Source: CAZVJU01 sp964627195 (GTDB lineage Bacteria; Patescibacteriota; Microgenomatia; UBA8517). Taken from it: DNA of 64,000 nucleotides. The stretch's first letter is position 1. Every line of letters begins with the position of its first letter. A program made the translations under genes and the position numbers. Location: the NCBI GenBank assembly GCA_964627195.1, contig CAZVJU010000005.1, positions 1 through 64,000 on the forward strand, read 5' to 3'. Below the pieces are notes generated by a model. The model was not told the origin of the DNA. It made no database searches and saw only the letters and a list, made by a program, of their open reading frames with translations. This document shows positions 8,379 to 16,832 of this stretch, piece by piece.

Positions 8379-9296
8379 ATGTCTTCACTGCGGGAGCGAC
8401 TGGAGGGTGGGGAAGTATTTGTTACGGATGGTGCCACTGGTTCGAGACTTTTCGCTGAAGTTCGAAAGGCGGGGGTGAGATATGCTGACGAACTTGTTTT
8501 GAAAAATCCAATTGCGGTGTCTGAGTTGGAAAAAGGCTATATAGATTCAGGAACAACACTCCTTCTCACTTGCACCTTCAACGGAAATATGGCAAAAATG
8601 GGGCCTTGTGGTTATTCTCAGGAAAAGGTAATCGGTTTAAACCAAGAAGCAGTAAGGATTGCCCGCGGACTTGCTGGAGAGCGGTTAGTTGCGGGTGATA
8701 TCGGGCCAACGGGGTTGTTCCCTAAACTTTATGAACCAGAATCTGGGGTAACACCACAGACGTTAAAAAACGCTTTCACTCCTCAAGTAATCGGATTGAC
8801 AAGGAATACAGATGGGGAGAATGGCATAGATCTTATTCTTCTCGAGACATTCGACGATCTAACAGAACTCGGAATAGCCGTGGATATTGTAAAAAGACTT
8901 GCTCCCCACATGCCAATTGCAGCTTCAATGAATTTCAGTAGGTTGAAATCGAGTGATAGATCACTCCATACGCTAATGGGCGTCGGTGCCAAGGAATTAG
9001 CAGATTTTGTAATCGCGAAAAACTTATGTGTTCAAGGTGCAAATTGCGGATATGGACCGGAAGGCTTTGTGAATTTACTTAAGAAAATAGGCACGGGAAA
9101 TCCCGACGCATCTTTATGGGGTAAACCAAATGTGGGTAGGCCTACTGCAGACTTTGCAGTAAATCTTAGTGATGAAGAGATTAGAACCGTAACGCAACAA
9201 TTACTTGATGCAGGGGCTCAGTGCGTGGGATGGTGCTGCGGTAGCAACCAAAGATATATAGAAATAACAGCAAGTGTTGTTGCTCAAAGAACCTAG
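8379..9296 (+). CDS. Homocysteine S-methyltransferase-like protein
   Basis: A 305-residue single-domain TIM-barrel enzyme of the S-methyl-trans (Pfam) family that methylates a thiol, normally homocysteine to methionine. It starts with TDGATGSRLF, has the LLLTCTFNGN segment, and keeps all three zinc cysteines: C223 in QGANCG and C286-C287 in GWCCGSN (usually GGCC). No cobalamin-binding or folate domain is fused, so the methyl donor is probably S-methylmethionine or a separate corrinoid protein. Substrate choice is inference. It stands alone with a promoter immediately before its ATG. Confidence 0.85.
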   Translation: MSSLRERLEGGEVFVTDGATGSRLFAEVRKAGVRYADELVLKNPIAVSELEKGYIDSGTTLLLTCTFNGNMAKMGPCGYSQEKVIGLNQEAVRIARGLAGERLVAGDIGPTGLFPKLYEPESGVTPQTLKNAFTPQVIGLTRNTDGENGIDLILLETFDDLTELGIAVDIVKRLAPHMPIAASMNFSRLKSSDRSLHTLMGVGAKELADFVIAKNLCVQGANCGYGPEGFVNLLKKIGTGNPDASLWGKPNVGRPTADFAVNLSDEEIRTVTQQLLDAGAQCVGWCCGSNQRYIEITASVVAQRT

Positions 9297-9356
9297 TTTT
9301 TATTTCTAATAAAATTTATTGTAGTTTGTTGGGAATATAATTTCTGAAAATAGATC

Positions 9357-9488
9357 TTAGCTTGCTAGCGCAAGTGATGCGTTGATGAGGCCGATTGAGA
9401 AGCCAGCAAGGACCAAGACCCCAACAGTAATTAGGGCTGCTTTCGGAACAGGATTTTCCTGAAAAAAACCGGGTCTTTCTCCTCGCAT
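9357..9488 (-). CDS. 43-residue single-span membrane protein
   Basis: A short open frame read on the minus strand: start MRGERPGFFQENPVPKAA, one hydrophobic segment LITVGVLVLAGFSIGLINAS, end LALAS and stop. The charged head and clean hydrophobic helix look like a real small membrane protein filling an otherwise empty spacer. No family is recognised and no strong ribosome-binding site precedes it. Confidence 0.5.
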   Translation of the reverse strand: MRGERPGFFQENPVPKAALITVGVLVLAGFSIGLINASLALAS

Positions 9489-9619
9489 AGTCTTGGCTAT
9501 TTTACTCTCCCAAAGCTGAATTTACCAGAAAATTCTGTATTTAGCAATCTAGTTTAAACTGTATTCTTAACATTTTTAAGGGGTTGACTGGGTTTCAAAA
9601 AAGTAGTTTACTTAACTTC

Positions 9620-10111
9620 ATGCAAGAGCCGCAGCCTGAAACCCAAAGCTCGTACAAGAAAAGACCAGTTTGGCAGTGGATAGCTATATACGCAGTTATC
9701 GGCCTCGTGGTTTACGGTCTTATTTATTATTTTGTTCTGGCGAAAAAGGGAAATAATCCATATTCGCAAACTACCCAAAATACAAATACGGAGAAGGCTC
9801 AGACTCCGACATCTGTCCCAACAACAGCTGGCAATCAAGAGATACAAGGGGGTATTGTTTTAACTAAAACCGGTTTCTCCCCTCAAACAATTACAGTTCC
9901 CGCTGGTACGCAGGTTTCATGGATCAATCGTAGTGGACGAACAGCAACAGTAAATTCGGCTGATCATCCTACCCACTTAAAATATCCTGCTCTTAATCTG
10001 GGGGAATTTGAGGACGGCCAATCTCTTTCCTTAGTTTTTGATACACCGGGAACGTATAAATATCATAACCACCTTGATGCTTCGCAATTCGGAACCGTTG
10101 AGGTCCAATGA
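9620..10111 (+). CDS. Membrane-anchored cupredoxin-like protein
   Basis: A 163-residue protein with an N-terminal transmembrane anchor (residues 20-40), a Thr/Gln-rich linker (45-75), and a cupredoxin beta-sandwich (76-163) containing GFSPQTITVPAGTQVSWINR. The usual Cys-His-Met copper site near the C terminus is replaced by YKYHNHLDASQFGTV, with H149 and H151; H116 and H119 may also bind. It therefore probably binds copper in a non-blue way, or no longer transfers electrons. The frame extends 12 codons to a TTG, but the ATG at 9620 is preferred. Confidence 0.82.
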   Translation: MQEPQPETQSSYKKRPVWQWIAIYAVIGLVVYGLIYYFVLAKKGNNPYSQTTQNTNTEKAQTPTSVPTTAGNQEIQGGIVLTKTGFSPQTITVPAGTQVSWINRSGRTATVNSADHPTHLKYPALNLGEFEDGQSLSLVFDTPGTYKYHNHLDASQFGTVEVQ

Positions 10112-10226
10112 ACTGCTCCAATATATCAATCAGTATCTTACTAGTCTCTTGACATCCGTGAAAATTAGCATTATATTTGATATGGATTTTGAAAGTTATT
10201 TCTTTACCTCATTTTCTTTAGTAAAA

Positions 10227-10247
10227 GAAAGTTAGAGTTAAACTATG
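10227..10247 (+). promoter_or_regulatory. Leader motif shared by rpmA and parB, copy 1
   Basis: The leader GAAAGTTAGAGTTAAACT sits directly before the rpmA ATG and is repeated almost exactly before parB at 10557-10577. Confidence 0.45.
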
Positions 10248-10490
10248 GCGCATAAAAAACAGGGAGGAAAATTAAAACAACAAACACGGTCACAGCCAAA
10301 ATATCTTGGTTTAAAAGTTTCCGATGGCGAGAAGGTTGGTGTGGGATCCATTTTGATTCGCCAGAGGGGTACAAAATTTGCAGCAGGAAAGGGCGTAAAA
10401 GTAGGAAGGGATCACACACTTTACTCAGTAGAGAAGGGTAAAGCTAAATTTGGCAATCGCCTTGGTAAAAAGCAGGTATCAGTAGTTTAA
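10245..10490 (+). CDS. rpmA: 50S ribosomal protein L27
   Basis: The 81-residue protein matches bacterial L27, which lies at the peptidyl-transferase centre and helps tRNA placement. It starts MAHKKQGGK like mature L27 (no cleaved N-terminal extension) and contains ILIRQRGTKFAAGKGVKVGRDHTLYS. The gene is not next to rplU (L21) or obg as in most bacteria. It is followed by parB, which has nearly the same leader sequence. Confidence 0.97.
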   Translation: MAHKKQGGKLKQQTRSQPKYLGLKVSDGEKVGVGSILIRQRGTKFAAGKGVKVGRDHTLYSVEKGKAKFGNRLGKKQVSVV

Positions 10491-10512
10491 AATATTTTGA
10501 ATTTTTCTTTGT

Positions 10513-10577
10513 CTAACTTTCTTTTCCCAAGCGAAGCTTGCGCTTTCAGCGTAAAGGAAAGTTAGAGTTTAAGTATG
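10513..10577 (+). promoter_or_regulatory. Inverted repeat and shared leader before parB
   Basis: Nine-base arms CTAACTTTC (10513-10521) and GAAAGTTAG (10557-10565) flank an inner GC-richer segment. The right arm belongs to the leader GAAAGTTAGAGTTTAAGT that runs up to the parB ATG. Confidence 0.5.
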
Positions 10578-11423
10578 GTTGAGGAAATAATACAAATTGA
10601 CGTAAATGAACTTCAGGCTAACCCTTTACAGCCGAGGGGTGCGATTACTCCTGAATCGCTTGTTGATCTAGTGGATTCGATAAAGGAGCATGGAATCCTT
10701 GAACCTTTAGTCGTTGCCAAAACTCCCGCAGGATATCAGATAATTGCGGGTGAAAGACGGTGGCGTGCAGCAAAGCTTGCAGGTCTAACGCATGTGCCGG
10801 CAATAATCCGTGAAACTTCGCCCAAAGGCATGTTGGAGATGGCACTTGTAGAAAACGTTCAGAGAGTTGATCTTAATGCTCTTGACCGGGCGAAAGGCTT
10901 TGAGAGGCTTCAGACGGAATTCGGGTTATCAAGTTCAGAAATTGCCACTAGGATTGGAAAATCCGTTGCCTATGTATCAAATTCACTTAGACTTCTGACT
11001 CTTCCCGATGCTTTGAAAGACGGCCTTCTCTCAGGGCTTATCAGCGAAGGTCATGCTAGAGCCCTCTCAGCAATAGATGATACCAATCTGATGGTTGAAG
11101 CCTATAAAATTATTCTTCGTGAATCCGGCAGCGTCAGAAGAGCAGAAGAATTGGCCAGAAGAATGAAAGCAAAGTCAAAACAATCGATGAAACGCACAGG
11201 TGTCAGGCAAGATTATTTACGAATTGTTTCCGAAGAGTTGGATAAAATGCAGGAGGATATGGAAAAAGCTTTGCAATCACAGGAAGGATCAAATGGCAGG
11301 ACTACTTCAGTAAAACTTGTAAGATCACAGCGTGAAACTAAAATATCATTCGTTTTTAAAGGTGGTCTTGAAGAAACAGAAGCCAGACTTCAAAAAATCT
11401 ACGACTCTCTCACAAAAAGTTAG
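10575..11423 (+). CDS. parB: ParB/Spo0J-family chromosome partition protein
   Basis: A 282-residue CTP-dependent clamp that loads at parS sites and spreads on DNA. Visible are the N-terminal ParB/Srx domain with AGERRWRAAKLAGL (C motif, box II), the ALVENVQRVDLNALDRAKGFERL region, the central helix-turn-helix LSSSEIATRIGKSVAYVSNSLRLL, and a coiled C-terminal dimerisation segment. No parA is in the window. It converges on lepB with a 4-base overlap of the stops. Confidence 0.95.
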   Translation: MVEEIIQIDVNELQANPLQPRGAITPESLVDLVDSIKEHGILEPLVVAKTPAGYQIIAGERRWRAAKLAGLTHVPAIIRETSPKGMLEMALVENVQRVDLNALDRAKGFERLQTEFGLSSSEIATRIGKSVAYVSNSLRLLTLPDALKDGLLSGLISEGHARALSAIDDTNLMVEAYKIILRESGSVRRAEELARRMKAKSKQSMKRTGVRQDYLRIVSEELDKMQEDMEKALQSQEGSNGRTTSVKLVRSQRETKISFVFKGGLEETEARLQKIYDSLTKS

Positions 11424-11986
11424 ATTGAACTCTCATAGGTAACTTTTTCTACCAAACCTGTCATGCTGGGTGGCCAATAAATAATCCAGGCACGGCCGGT
11501 TATTGCTTCTTTGGTTATAAATCCCCAAGTTCGCGAGTCTGATGACGCGAGCCTATTGTCTCCTAAAACGAAATAATGATTAGGGGGAACAGTTATTTCT
11601 TTTCCATCGGAGAGAAATACCCCGCCAGCAGTTGGGGTAGATTCAGAAATATAGCTTTCAGTTAATACTTCGTCGTTGATGTAGACGCGACTATTATTTA
11701 GGGAAACTTTTTCTTTTGGCAAACCAATGACCCTTTTTATAAACTCATCCCCTTTTGTGCCGGGAGCTTCGAAAACTATCACGTCTCCCCGGGCAGGTTC
11801 TCGGAATCGGTAGGAAACTTTTTCAGTGAGGAGGTATTCTCCATCGGCAAAATTAGGATCCATGGATTCGCCTTTAATCTTGTGTGGCTGAAGCACAAGA
11901 AGGTAGATAAAAAGGAATATTGCAATAGCAAAAACCACTACCTCTAAAATATCAAGGAAAAATGACGTTAATCTTTTTAGAAACAT
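11420..11986 (-). CDS. lepB: Signal peptidase I
   Basis: Cleaves signal peptides from exported proteins at the outer face of the membrane. The 188-residue protein has one N-terminal membrane span (residues 12-33), the nucleophile S41 in GESMDPNF, the general base K84 in EFIKRVIGLP, and box E GDNRLASSDSRTWGFI. Length and box order are those of Gram-positive-type SipS enzymes with a single anchor. Confidence 0.96.
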   Translation of the reverse strand: MFLKRLTSFFLDILEVVVFAIAIFLFIYLLVLQPHKIKGESMDPNFADGEYLLTEKVSYRFREPARGDVIVFEAPGTKGDEFIKRVIGLPKEKVSLNNSRVYINDEVLTESYISESTPTAGGVFLSDGKEITVPPNHYFVLGDNRLASSDSRTWGFITKEAITGRAWIIYWPPSMTGLVEKVTYESSI

Positions 11987-12462
11987 ATGAATTATTATAT
12001 TCTTTAAAAGCTTACCTTGACAAGCAAAAGTGAAAATTGGAATTGCGGTGAGTCTCGGATGAGTACTGCGTCTTGTTAGATATGATTCGCAAAAATTCCC
12101 CCTTAGTGAAGGGGGAATAACTGTCCCTTTTAGAATATCATCCTTTATTCTAGAACCTGCGAATACCTCGTTGCTCTGCAGCGCAGGATGAGCAGATTCA
12201 AGAAGACATACTGTATCGTAAGATACCTTCGCAGCTCTGCTGCGAGGAGTATGTCATTTAGAGTTTGTCAATAATTGGGTTTTGGTATAGAAGTCCACAT
12301 CTTATGCCGTGGTCCTTCGAGTTTCATTCGCCACAGGCGTTTGAATTTTCAATAATTCAATTCATCCACGTATAAGCAAAGCTTGGCACAGCTTCGCGTT
12401 GTAAAGACGTGGACTTCTTGAATTAGCTTAAACTTTGGGCATGCAAAAAATTTCCACAGGTG
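11987..12462. repeat. Palindrome-rich spacer
   Basis: No gene is supported in these 476 bases. They hold stacked inverted repeats: TTCCCCCTT/AAGGGGGAA at about 12096-12117; GACATACT (12205-12212) with AGTATGTC (12248-12255) around an inner TCGCAGC/GCTGCGA hairpin (12229-12245); and, read on the minus strand, the repeat TTTAAGCTAATTCAAGAAGT at 12413-12432 leading into CCACGTCTTTAC, with a distant partner ACGTGGATGAATTGA. The last matches repeats at 46130 and 60591. Confidence 0.6.
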
Positions 12463-12534
12463 TGGACTCGGATGGGATCGAACCATCGACCTTTCGGATG
12501 TGAACCGAACGCTCTACCACTGAGCCACGAGTCC
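12463..12534 (-). tRNA. tRNA-Val (anticodon CAC)
   Basis: A 72-nt cloverleaf on the minus strand. The acceptor stem is GGACTCG/CGAGTCC, the D stem GCTC/GAGC, the anticodon stem TTCGG/CCGAA with loop TTCACAT giving CAC, and the T arm GATGG-TTCGATC-CCATC. The discriminator is A, and CCA is not encoded. A TATAAA box lies at 12546-12551 on the same strand. Confidence 0.93.
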
Positions 12535-12666
12535 GATTTTGTAATTTTATACCCATTTTACTTTAATTTCTAATCGAAGAAATAGTAAAATGAGGGATCA
12601 AAATTACTTGCGACCCGCTTCGCCAGCGAGGCGAGGAATTGCAGATTCGAGCAAATTGAGTTTACC

Positions 12667-13765
12667 ATGCAAAATAAGTTTTTTAAAACCAATAATGGCA
12701 AAATAGCGTTACCTGTTTTTTTCCCTGACGCAACGAAAGCTGTTGTAAGAGCAGTTGATTCACAAGATATAAAAAATACCAAAACTCCGGGTATATTAGT
12801 TAATACATATCATCTTTTTAAAGCCCCCGGAAAGCGTGTCATAAAAAAGTTTGGTGGAGTAGGTAACTTTATGGATTGGGACGGAGGTTTGATTTCAGAC
12901 TCGGGTGGTTNNNNNNNNNNCGAAAAGTGGTTCCCTCAAGGGGAAAGTAACTGACGACGGAGTAATGTTTCGGGAGGTTGGAGGAAAAAAAACTATGCTG
13001 ACACCCGAGGAGTCAATTGCCTTCCAAATGGAACTAAAGACAGATATGGTAATTGTACTTGATGATTTTACCGAAGTTGGATCTGATTTCGATAAAGCGA
13101 AAATAAGTGTTGAGAGAACCCTACATTGGGCCCAGAGGTCAAAAGCGGAATTTAGTCGGCAATGTAAGATTAGGAAACTGAGTGAATCCCGCAGGCCATA
13201 TATACTTGGTGTTGTGCAAGGAGGGTACCATTATGATTTGCGAAAATATTGCGCCGATGGGTTGGTTACCATTGGTTTTGACGGTTTAGGTTATGGGGGA
13301 CTTCCTGTAGATAAACAGGGGGTTTTTAATTACGAAGCTGTAAAGTGGGTTACCGCTTTTACACCTTCCGACTATTTATTATACGGTCTTGGGATAGGTA
13401 AACCTCATGAAATTGTTGCCTGCGTTGATATGGGATATCAGATATTTGACTGTGTTTTGCCTACAAGAGATGCCAGACATAAAAGGCTTTACGTTTATAC
13501 TGCCGACTCAATTGATAAGATTGATGTTCGTAAACCTGATTTTTATTCTTATTACACTCCAGATAAAGAAAAATATTATTCAGATAATTTACCCGTAAGT
13601 ACTGCCTGCGACTGTCTTTTATGTACGAATTATACAAGGTCTTATCTAGCACATTTATTCCGTATAAAAGATGTAACAGCATTACGCTTAGCAACTATTC
13701 ATAATCTCAGATTTTATGCACTTCTAATGGAAAAGTTACAATCATCTCATCCTTTAGGGAGGTGA
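12667..13765 (+). CDS. tgt: tRNA-guanine transglycosylase (Tgt-like), interrupted by an assembly gap
   Basis: Exchanges guanine for a 7-deazaguanine base at tRNA position 34. The start MQNKFFKTNNGKIALPVFFP, the base-binding ISDSGG segment, VVQGGYHYDLR, GLGYGGLPV and the nucleophile region DCVLPTRDAR are all visible. The C-terminal zinc site is CDCLLC with a downstream His. A ten-N run at 12911-12920 lies right after SDSGG and breaks the frame, while KSGSLKGKVTDDGV resumes the family pattern beyond it. No queuosine-synthesis gene is nearby, so the base may be salvaged. The sequence is divergent from typical Tgt, hence moderate certainty on substrate. Confidence 0.85.
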
Positions 13766-13771
13766 TATACT
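13763..13771 (+). promoter_or_regulatory. Extended -10 box, leaderless promoter
   Basis: TGATATACT ends 6 nt before the ATG at 13778. Overlapping GGGAGGTGA could also act as a ribosome-binding site for a read-through transcript from tgt. Confidence 0.55.
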
Positions 13772-13777
13772 TTAAAA

Positions 13778-14443
13778 ATGGAACTTCGATTTAGACGTTT
13801 ACTTTTCTACTCCGTTTGGTTCTTTTTACTCCTTCTGCCTTTTTATATTGTTTTTAACAACTTAGATATCCAAAATCTATTGTCAAATTCTTTAGTGCTT
13901 ATTAATACATTTCAGAGATTGTCGGGAAGTTTGGCCTTTGTACTTCTTTTTAGTCAAATAGTAATAGGATCGAATATGGATTGGTGGGTGCAAGCCATTG
14001 GCGCGAAGGCCTATAAGATTCATATAACTCAAGGTTTATGCATTTATGCTCTGGTACTTATCCACCCAGTGTTATATTTAGTTTTTAATTACCAAACTAA
14101 TAATGATCTCGTGCAAACTTTACTAGCCATCCTACCAACTTTTGCGACAAATTCAGAAACCCTGATCACATTTGGGAAAATAGCATTAATAACTTTAACT
14201 ATAACGGTTAGTGCTGCCTACTTTCGAACAAACACATTTTTCCGGCGAAATTGGAGATATTTTCATCTACTAAACTATCTTGTATTTTATTTGGTTTTTC
14301 TGCATGCCAGAGTAGGAACAGACTTTGACTCTCCGGTTTTTTACTCCCTTTATTTAGCGGCCTTTTTCTTTATAAGTGCAACCCTTATATATAAATTGGT
14401 AAAATTACTACGCTTAAAAGATTTAGTCAAAAGTAAAATTTAG
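13778..14443 (+). CDS. Ferric-reductase-like haem b membrane protein
   Basis: A 221-residue polytopic protein with about six membrane helices, matching the ferric reductase-like transmembrane domain (YedZ/MsrQ/NOX-type core). Histidines H82 and H96 on one helix region and H163 and H176 on another have the spacing expected for two stacked b haems. No FAD or NAD domain is fused. A stand-alone FAD/NAD reductase at 34339 could supply electrons, which is inference from function, not linkage. It begins 12 nt after tgt with its own extended -10 box. Confidence 0.83.
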   Translation: MELRFRRLLFYSVWFFLLLLPFYIVFNNLDIQNLLSNSLVLINTFQRLSGSLAFVLLFSQIVIGSNMDWWVQAIGAKAYKIHITQGLCIYALVLIHPVLYLVFNYQTNNDLVQTLLAILPTFATNSETLITFGKIALITLTITVSAAYFRTNTFFRRNWRYFHLLNYLVFYLVFLHARVGTDFDSPVFYSLYLAAFFFISATLIYKLVKLLRLKDLVKSKI

Positions 14444-14452
14444 TGGTATTAT
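14444..14452 (+). promoter_or_regulatory. Extended -10 box, leaderless promoter
   Basis: TGGTATTAT ends 6 nt before the ATG at 14459. Confidence 0.5.
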
Positions 14453-14458
14453 TAAATC

Positions 14459-15133
14459 ATGCTTGATGATGCAACCCGCTGGGACTTGATACACAAAAAA
14501 AGTCATAAAGAGGATAACTGGCATTCGGTTTATGCAGAAGAAAAAGAAAAGCTTTTTCCGAGTGGTTCTTTAGTAGTTGAGTTAGGTTCGGGGACCGGAG
14601 CTGATGCTCTTTATTTTTTAAAGCAAGGCCATAGTATTATTGCTCTTGATATTTCTTCTTTCGCTCTCTCTGTGCTTAAAGAAAAGGCTAAGAAGGAAAA
14701 CTTACTTGCGAAACTTGCGACACAGACAGTGGATTTTGGTCTACACTCTCTGCCCGTCAAAGATAGTTCTGTCGATGTAGCTTTTTCACGCATCTCGCTG
14801 AACTATTTCGGAGCCAAACAAACTACAAAAATTTTCGGCGATATTTACAGAATTTTGAAACCAAACGGTATGGCCTATCTTAGTTTTAAGTCTCCGGACG
14901 ACGTTGCTGAAATGGACTATTTTGAAAAAAGTTCAGTCGTCTACGAGCCGAACGTATTTATAGAGGGTGAGATGCTTCGAAGTAGATTCTCAGTGGTTCA
15001 ACTGGAGCAGATGTTAAAGAATGCTGGCATAGTGGTTTTTAGTGTGAAACCATATCAGGAGAGTCTTTTACACAAAGGCGAAGGGCACCATCCGGTTTTA
15101 TATGTAAACGATATTACCTTTACGAAGCAGTGA
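14459..15133 (+). CDS. Class I SAM-dependent methyltransferase
   Basis: A 224-residue methyltransferase with motif I VVELGSGTGADALYFLKQGH (about residues 39-58), acidic strand-2 end ALDIS, motif SVDVAFSRISLNYFG and the post-motif YRILKPNGMAYLSFK. The pattern resembles tellurite-resistance/thiopurine-type small-molecule methyltransferases, but the substrate is not determinable. The next gene starts 4 nt after its stop, suggesting co-transcription. Confidence 0.85.
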   Translation: MLDDATRWDLIHKKSHKEDNWHSVYAEEKEKLFPSGSLVVELGSGTGADALYFLKQGHSIIALDISSFALSVLKEKAKKENLLAKLATQTVDFGLHSLPVKDSSVDVAFSRISLNYFGAKQTTKIFGDIYRILKPNGMAYLSFKSPDDVAEMDYFEKSSVVYEPNVFIEGEMLRSRFSVVQLEQMLKNAGIVVFSVKPYQESLLHKGEGHHPVLYVNDITFTKQ

Positions 15134-15137
15134 GACT

Positions 15138-16325
15138 ATGAGGATAGTAAAATACTTGACACTAATCAGCCTTTTTTTATTTCTGCTTCCGGTATTTTCC
15201 CACAGAGTATATGCGGAAGTCGAAAAAAGATCGATTCGTGTTGTAACAATTCCTAAGGATAGTGTAATTGACGAAAACTTTGTAATTAAATCCGGCGAGG
15301 TAGTTGAAATTTCCGGAGTGGTTAACGGCGAAGTTATCGTTGCCGGCGGGCAGGTATTTGTTGACGGCGTGGTGAACGGGGACTTAATTGCAGCTGGCGG
15401 TACGCTCGTAATAGCCGGTGAAGTTAGAGATGACCTGCGGGTCGCCGGCGGAGAAGTAGCCATAAAGGGAACCGTTGGTGGTAATGTTACTGTTTTTGCA
15501 GGCAAAGTTGAGATTGGCGAATCAGCCAGGGTGGGTGGCGGCGTTGTTGCATTTTCTGGAGATAGCGTGATTTCTGGGGAAGTTACGCGTGACCTACGGG
15601 TTTTTGGCGGATCTTTAACACTAACAAATAGAGTCGGAGGAAGTATAAACGCTTTTGTAAGTACCCTCAGAATAAGTTCTTCTGCTACAGTTATTGGCGA
15701 TATAAATTACACAAGTGAAAGTGAAGCGGAGGTAGATCCTATGGCAAGCGTTTCCGGGAGGCTTACAAGAAGTCTGCCAACTTCCTTTGAAACAAATAAT
15801 TTATCTACACCCCAATTCAGGAATATGGTCACTAAAATAAAATTACAAGTAAAGCTGATTAGTTTTATTTCGATACTACTAATTGGTCTTTTGATGCTTA
15901 AGTTTTTGCCGAGCTATGTAAAACGCACTTCCATGCTTGTTGGAGAGAAAGCCTGGAAGTCAGCTGGACTGGGTTTTCTGATTCTCATAACTACACCAAT
16001 TGCTTTTATAATTTTAGTAATAACACTAATAGGTATACCGCTGGGATTTATACTACTTGTCGTTTATCTAGTAAGCCTTTACTTTGCAAGAATTTATGTC
16101 TCGTATTGGGTAGGAATAACTTTTTTTGGAAAAATACTAGGAAAAAGGCATTATTTGCCTTACATTCTTGGTCTTTTTATTGTTTTTCTTGTGGGTTTTA
16201 TTCCGTATCTCGGCGGTTTCCTAAATTTTGTTATTTTGATATGGGGTTTGGGGGCAAGTTTTTTGGGATTAAACGAGTTTTATAACAGCATTCAAGAAAA
16301 CTCCGGGCTTTCAGCCCGGAGATGA
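15138..16325 (+). CDS. Bactofilin-like beta-helix protein with C-terminal membrane helices
   Basis: A 395-residue envelope protein with an N-terminal signal segment (ending near SHRVYAE) and residues about 50-210 made of short repeats rich in VxGxVxGD and AGG (GVVNGDLIAAGGTLVIAGEVRDDLRVAGG). These predict a right-handed beta-helix like bactofilin/polymer-forming cytoskeletal proteins. After residue 235 come four or so membrane spans with basic loops. The beta-helix would face outside, unlike cytosolic bactofilins. The last codons (SGLSARR) are encoded by a palindromic repeat, so the C terminus may have been altered by its insertion. Confidence 0.75.
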   Translation: MRIVKYLTLISLFLFLLPVFSHRVYAEVEKRSIRVVTIPKDSVIDENFVIKSGEVVEISGVVNGEVIVAGGQVFVDGVVNGDLIAAGGTLVIAGEVRDDLRVAGGEVAIKGTVGGNVTVFAGKVEIGESARVGGGVVAFSGDSVISGEVTRDLRVFGGSLTLTNRVGGSINAFVSTLRISSSATVIGDINYTSESEAEVDPMASVSGRLTRSLPTSFETNNLSTPQFRNMVTKIKLQVKLISFISILLIGLLMLKFLPSYVKRTSMLVGEKAWKSAGLGFLILITTPIAFIILVITLIGIPLGFILLVVYLVSLYFARIYVSYWVGITFFGKILGKRHYLPYILGLFIVFLVGFIPYLGGFLNFVILIWGLGASFLGLNEFYNSIQENSGLSARR

Positions 16326-16330
16326 ATTGA
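16301..16330. repeat. Palindrome with CTTTCAG loop
   Basis: Arms TCCGGGCT (16302-16309) and AGCCCGGA (16313-16320) with tail GATGAATTGA. It overlaps the 3' end of the preceding gene and would also serve as a transcription-stopping hairpin, though no T run follows. Confidence 0.65.
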
Positions 16331-16383
16331 ACGCTGACAATGTGACAGCAGTGCCAAGCTCTGCTTATATGTCATCCTCATTA

Positions 16384-16422
16384 GAGGAAACTCCGCCCTT
16401 TAAGGGCGGGGAGGATGTCATC
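16384..16422. repeat. Palindrome with CTTTAAG loop and GGATGTCATC tail
   Basis: GAGGAAAC precedes arms CCGCCCTT/AAGGGCGG, followed by GGAGGATGTCATC. The same arrangement recurs at 25166-25204. The layout resembles the right end of IS200/IS605-family elements. Confidence 0.65.
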
Positions 16423-16447
16423 AGAAAGGAATTAAGGCAAAACTTAT

Positions 16448-16786
16448 TTAGGTAAGTACGTCTATCTTTTTTTCGTGCCGTTTAATAAAGGTTTTGACTT
16501 GCCAGGAAATAATGGCTACCAAAATACCTGATGGTGCTAAAAGAAAAAATCTCCAATCAAAGATTAGGCCTATCACCGTGAGAAGTATACTCGGAATACT
16601 TCCCAGCAGAATCCAGAATATTAAACTATTGTACCAATACATATTTTCCGGCGAAGATTTTTGCAATTTCTCCTTTTTCATTTCGGAGATGTTTATTATA
16701 GATAGTGGAGAGGAAGGGGTTTCTTGTTTTTCCTTTTCCTTTGAGATTTCGTAAGAAATTTTACCTGTTCCTGGAATATCGGTCAT
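16448..16786 (-). CDS. Two-span membrane protein, unknown
   Basis: A 112-residue protein with a polar N-terminal half (Lys/Glu/Ser-rich, about residues 1-50) and two hydrophobic helices (about 52-74 and 78-97) ending in a basic tail. No signal peptide or known domain is seen. It lies divergent from the secreted protein gene at 16833, sharing a short intergenic region. Confidence 0.6.
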   Translation of the reverse strand: MTDIPGTGKISYEISKEKEKQETPSSPLSIINISEMKKEKLQKSSPENMYWYNSLIFWILLGSIPSILLTVIGLIFDWRFFLLAPSGILVAIISWQVKTFIKRHEKKIDVLT

Positions 16787-16832
16787 TTGTAAAAGTATAG
16801 CATTTTATTTTTTATTAAATAAAGTTACTAAA

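Noticed and set aside
12667..13765. Two separate genes for the Tgt halves
   Set aside because: The split occurs at a ten-N run directly after the SDSGG motif; both parts align with one enzyme.
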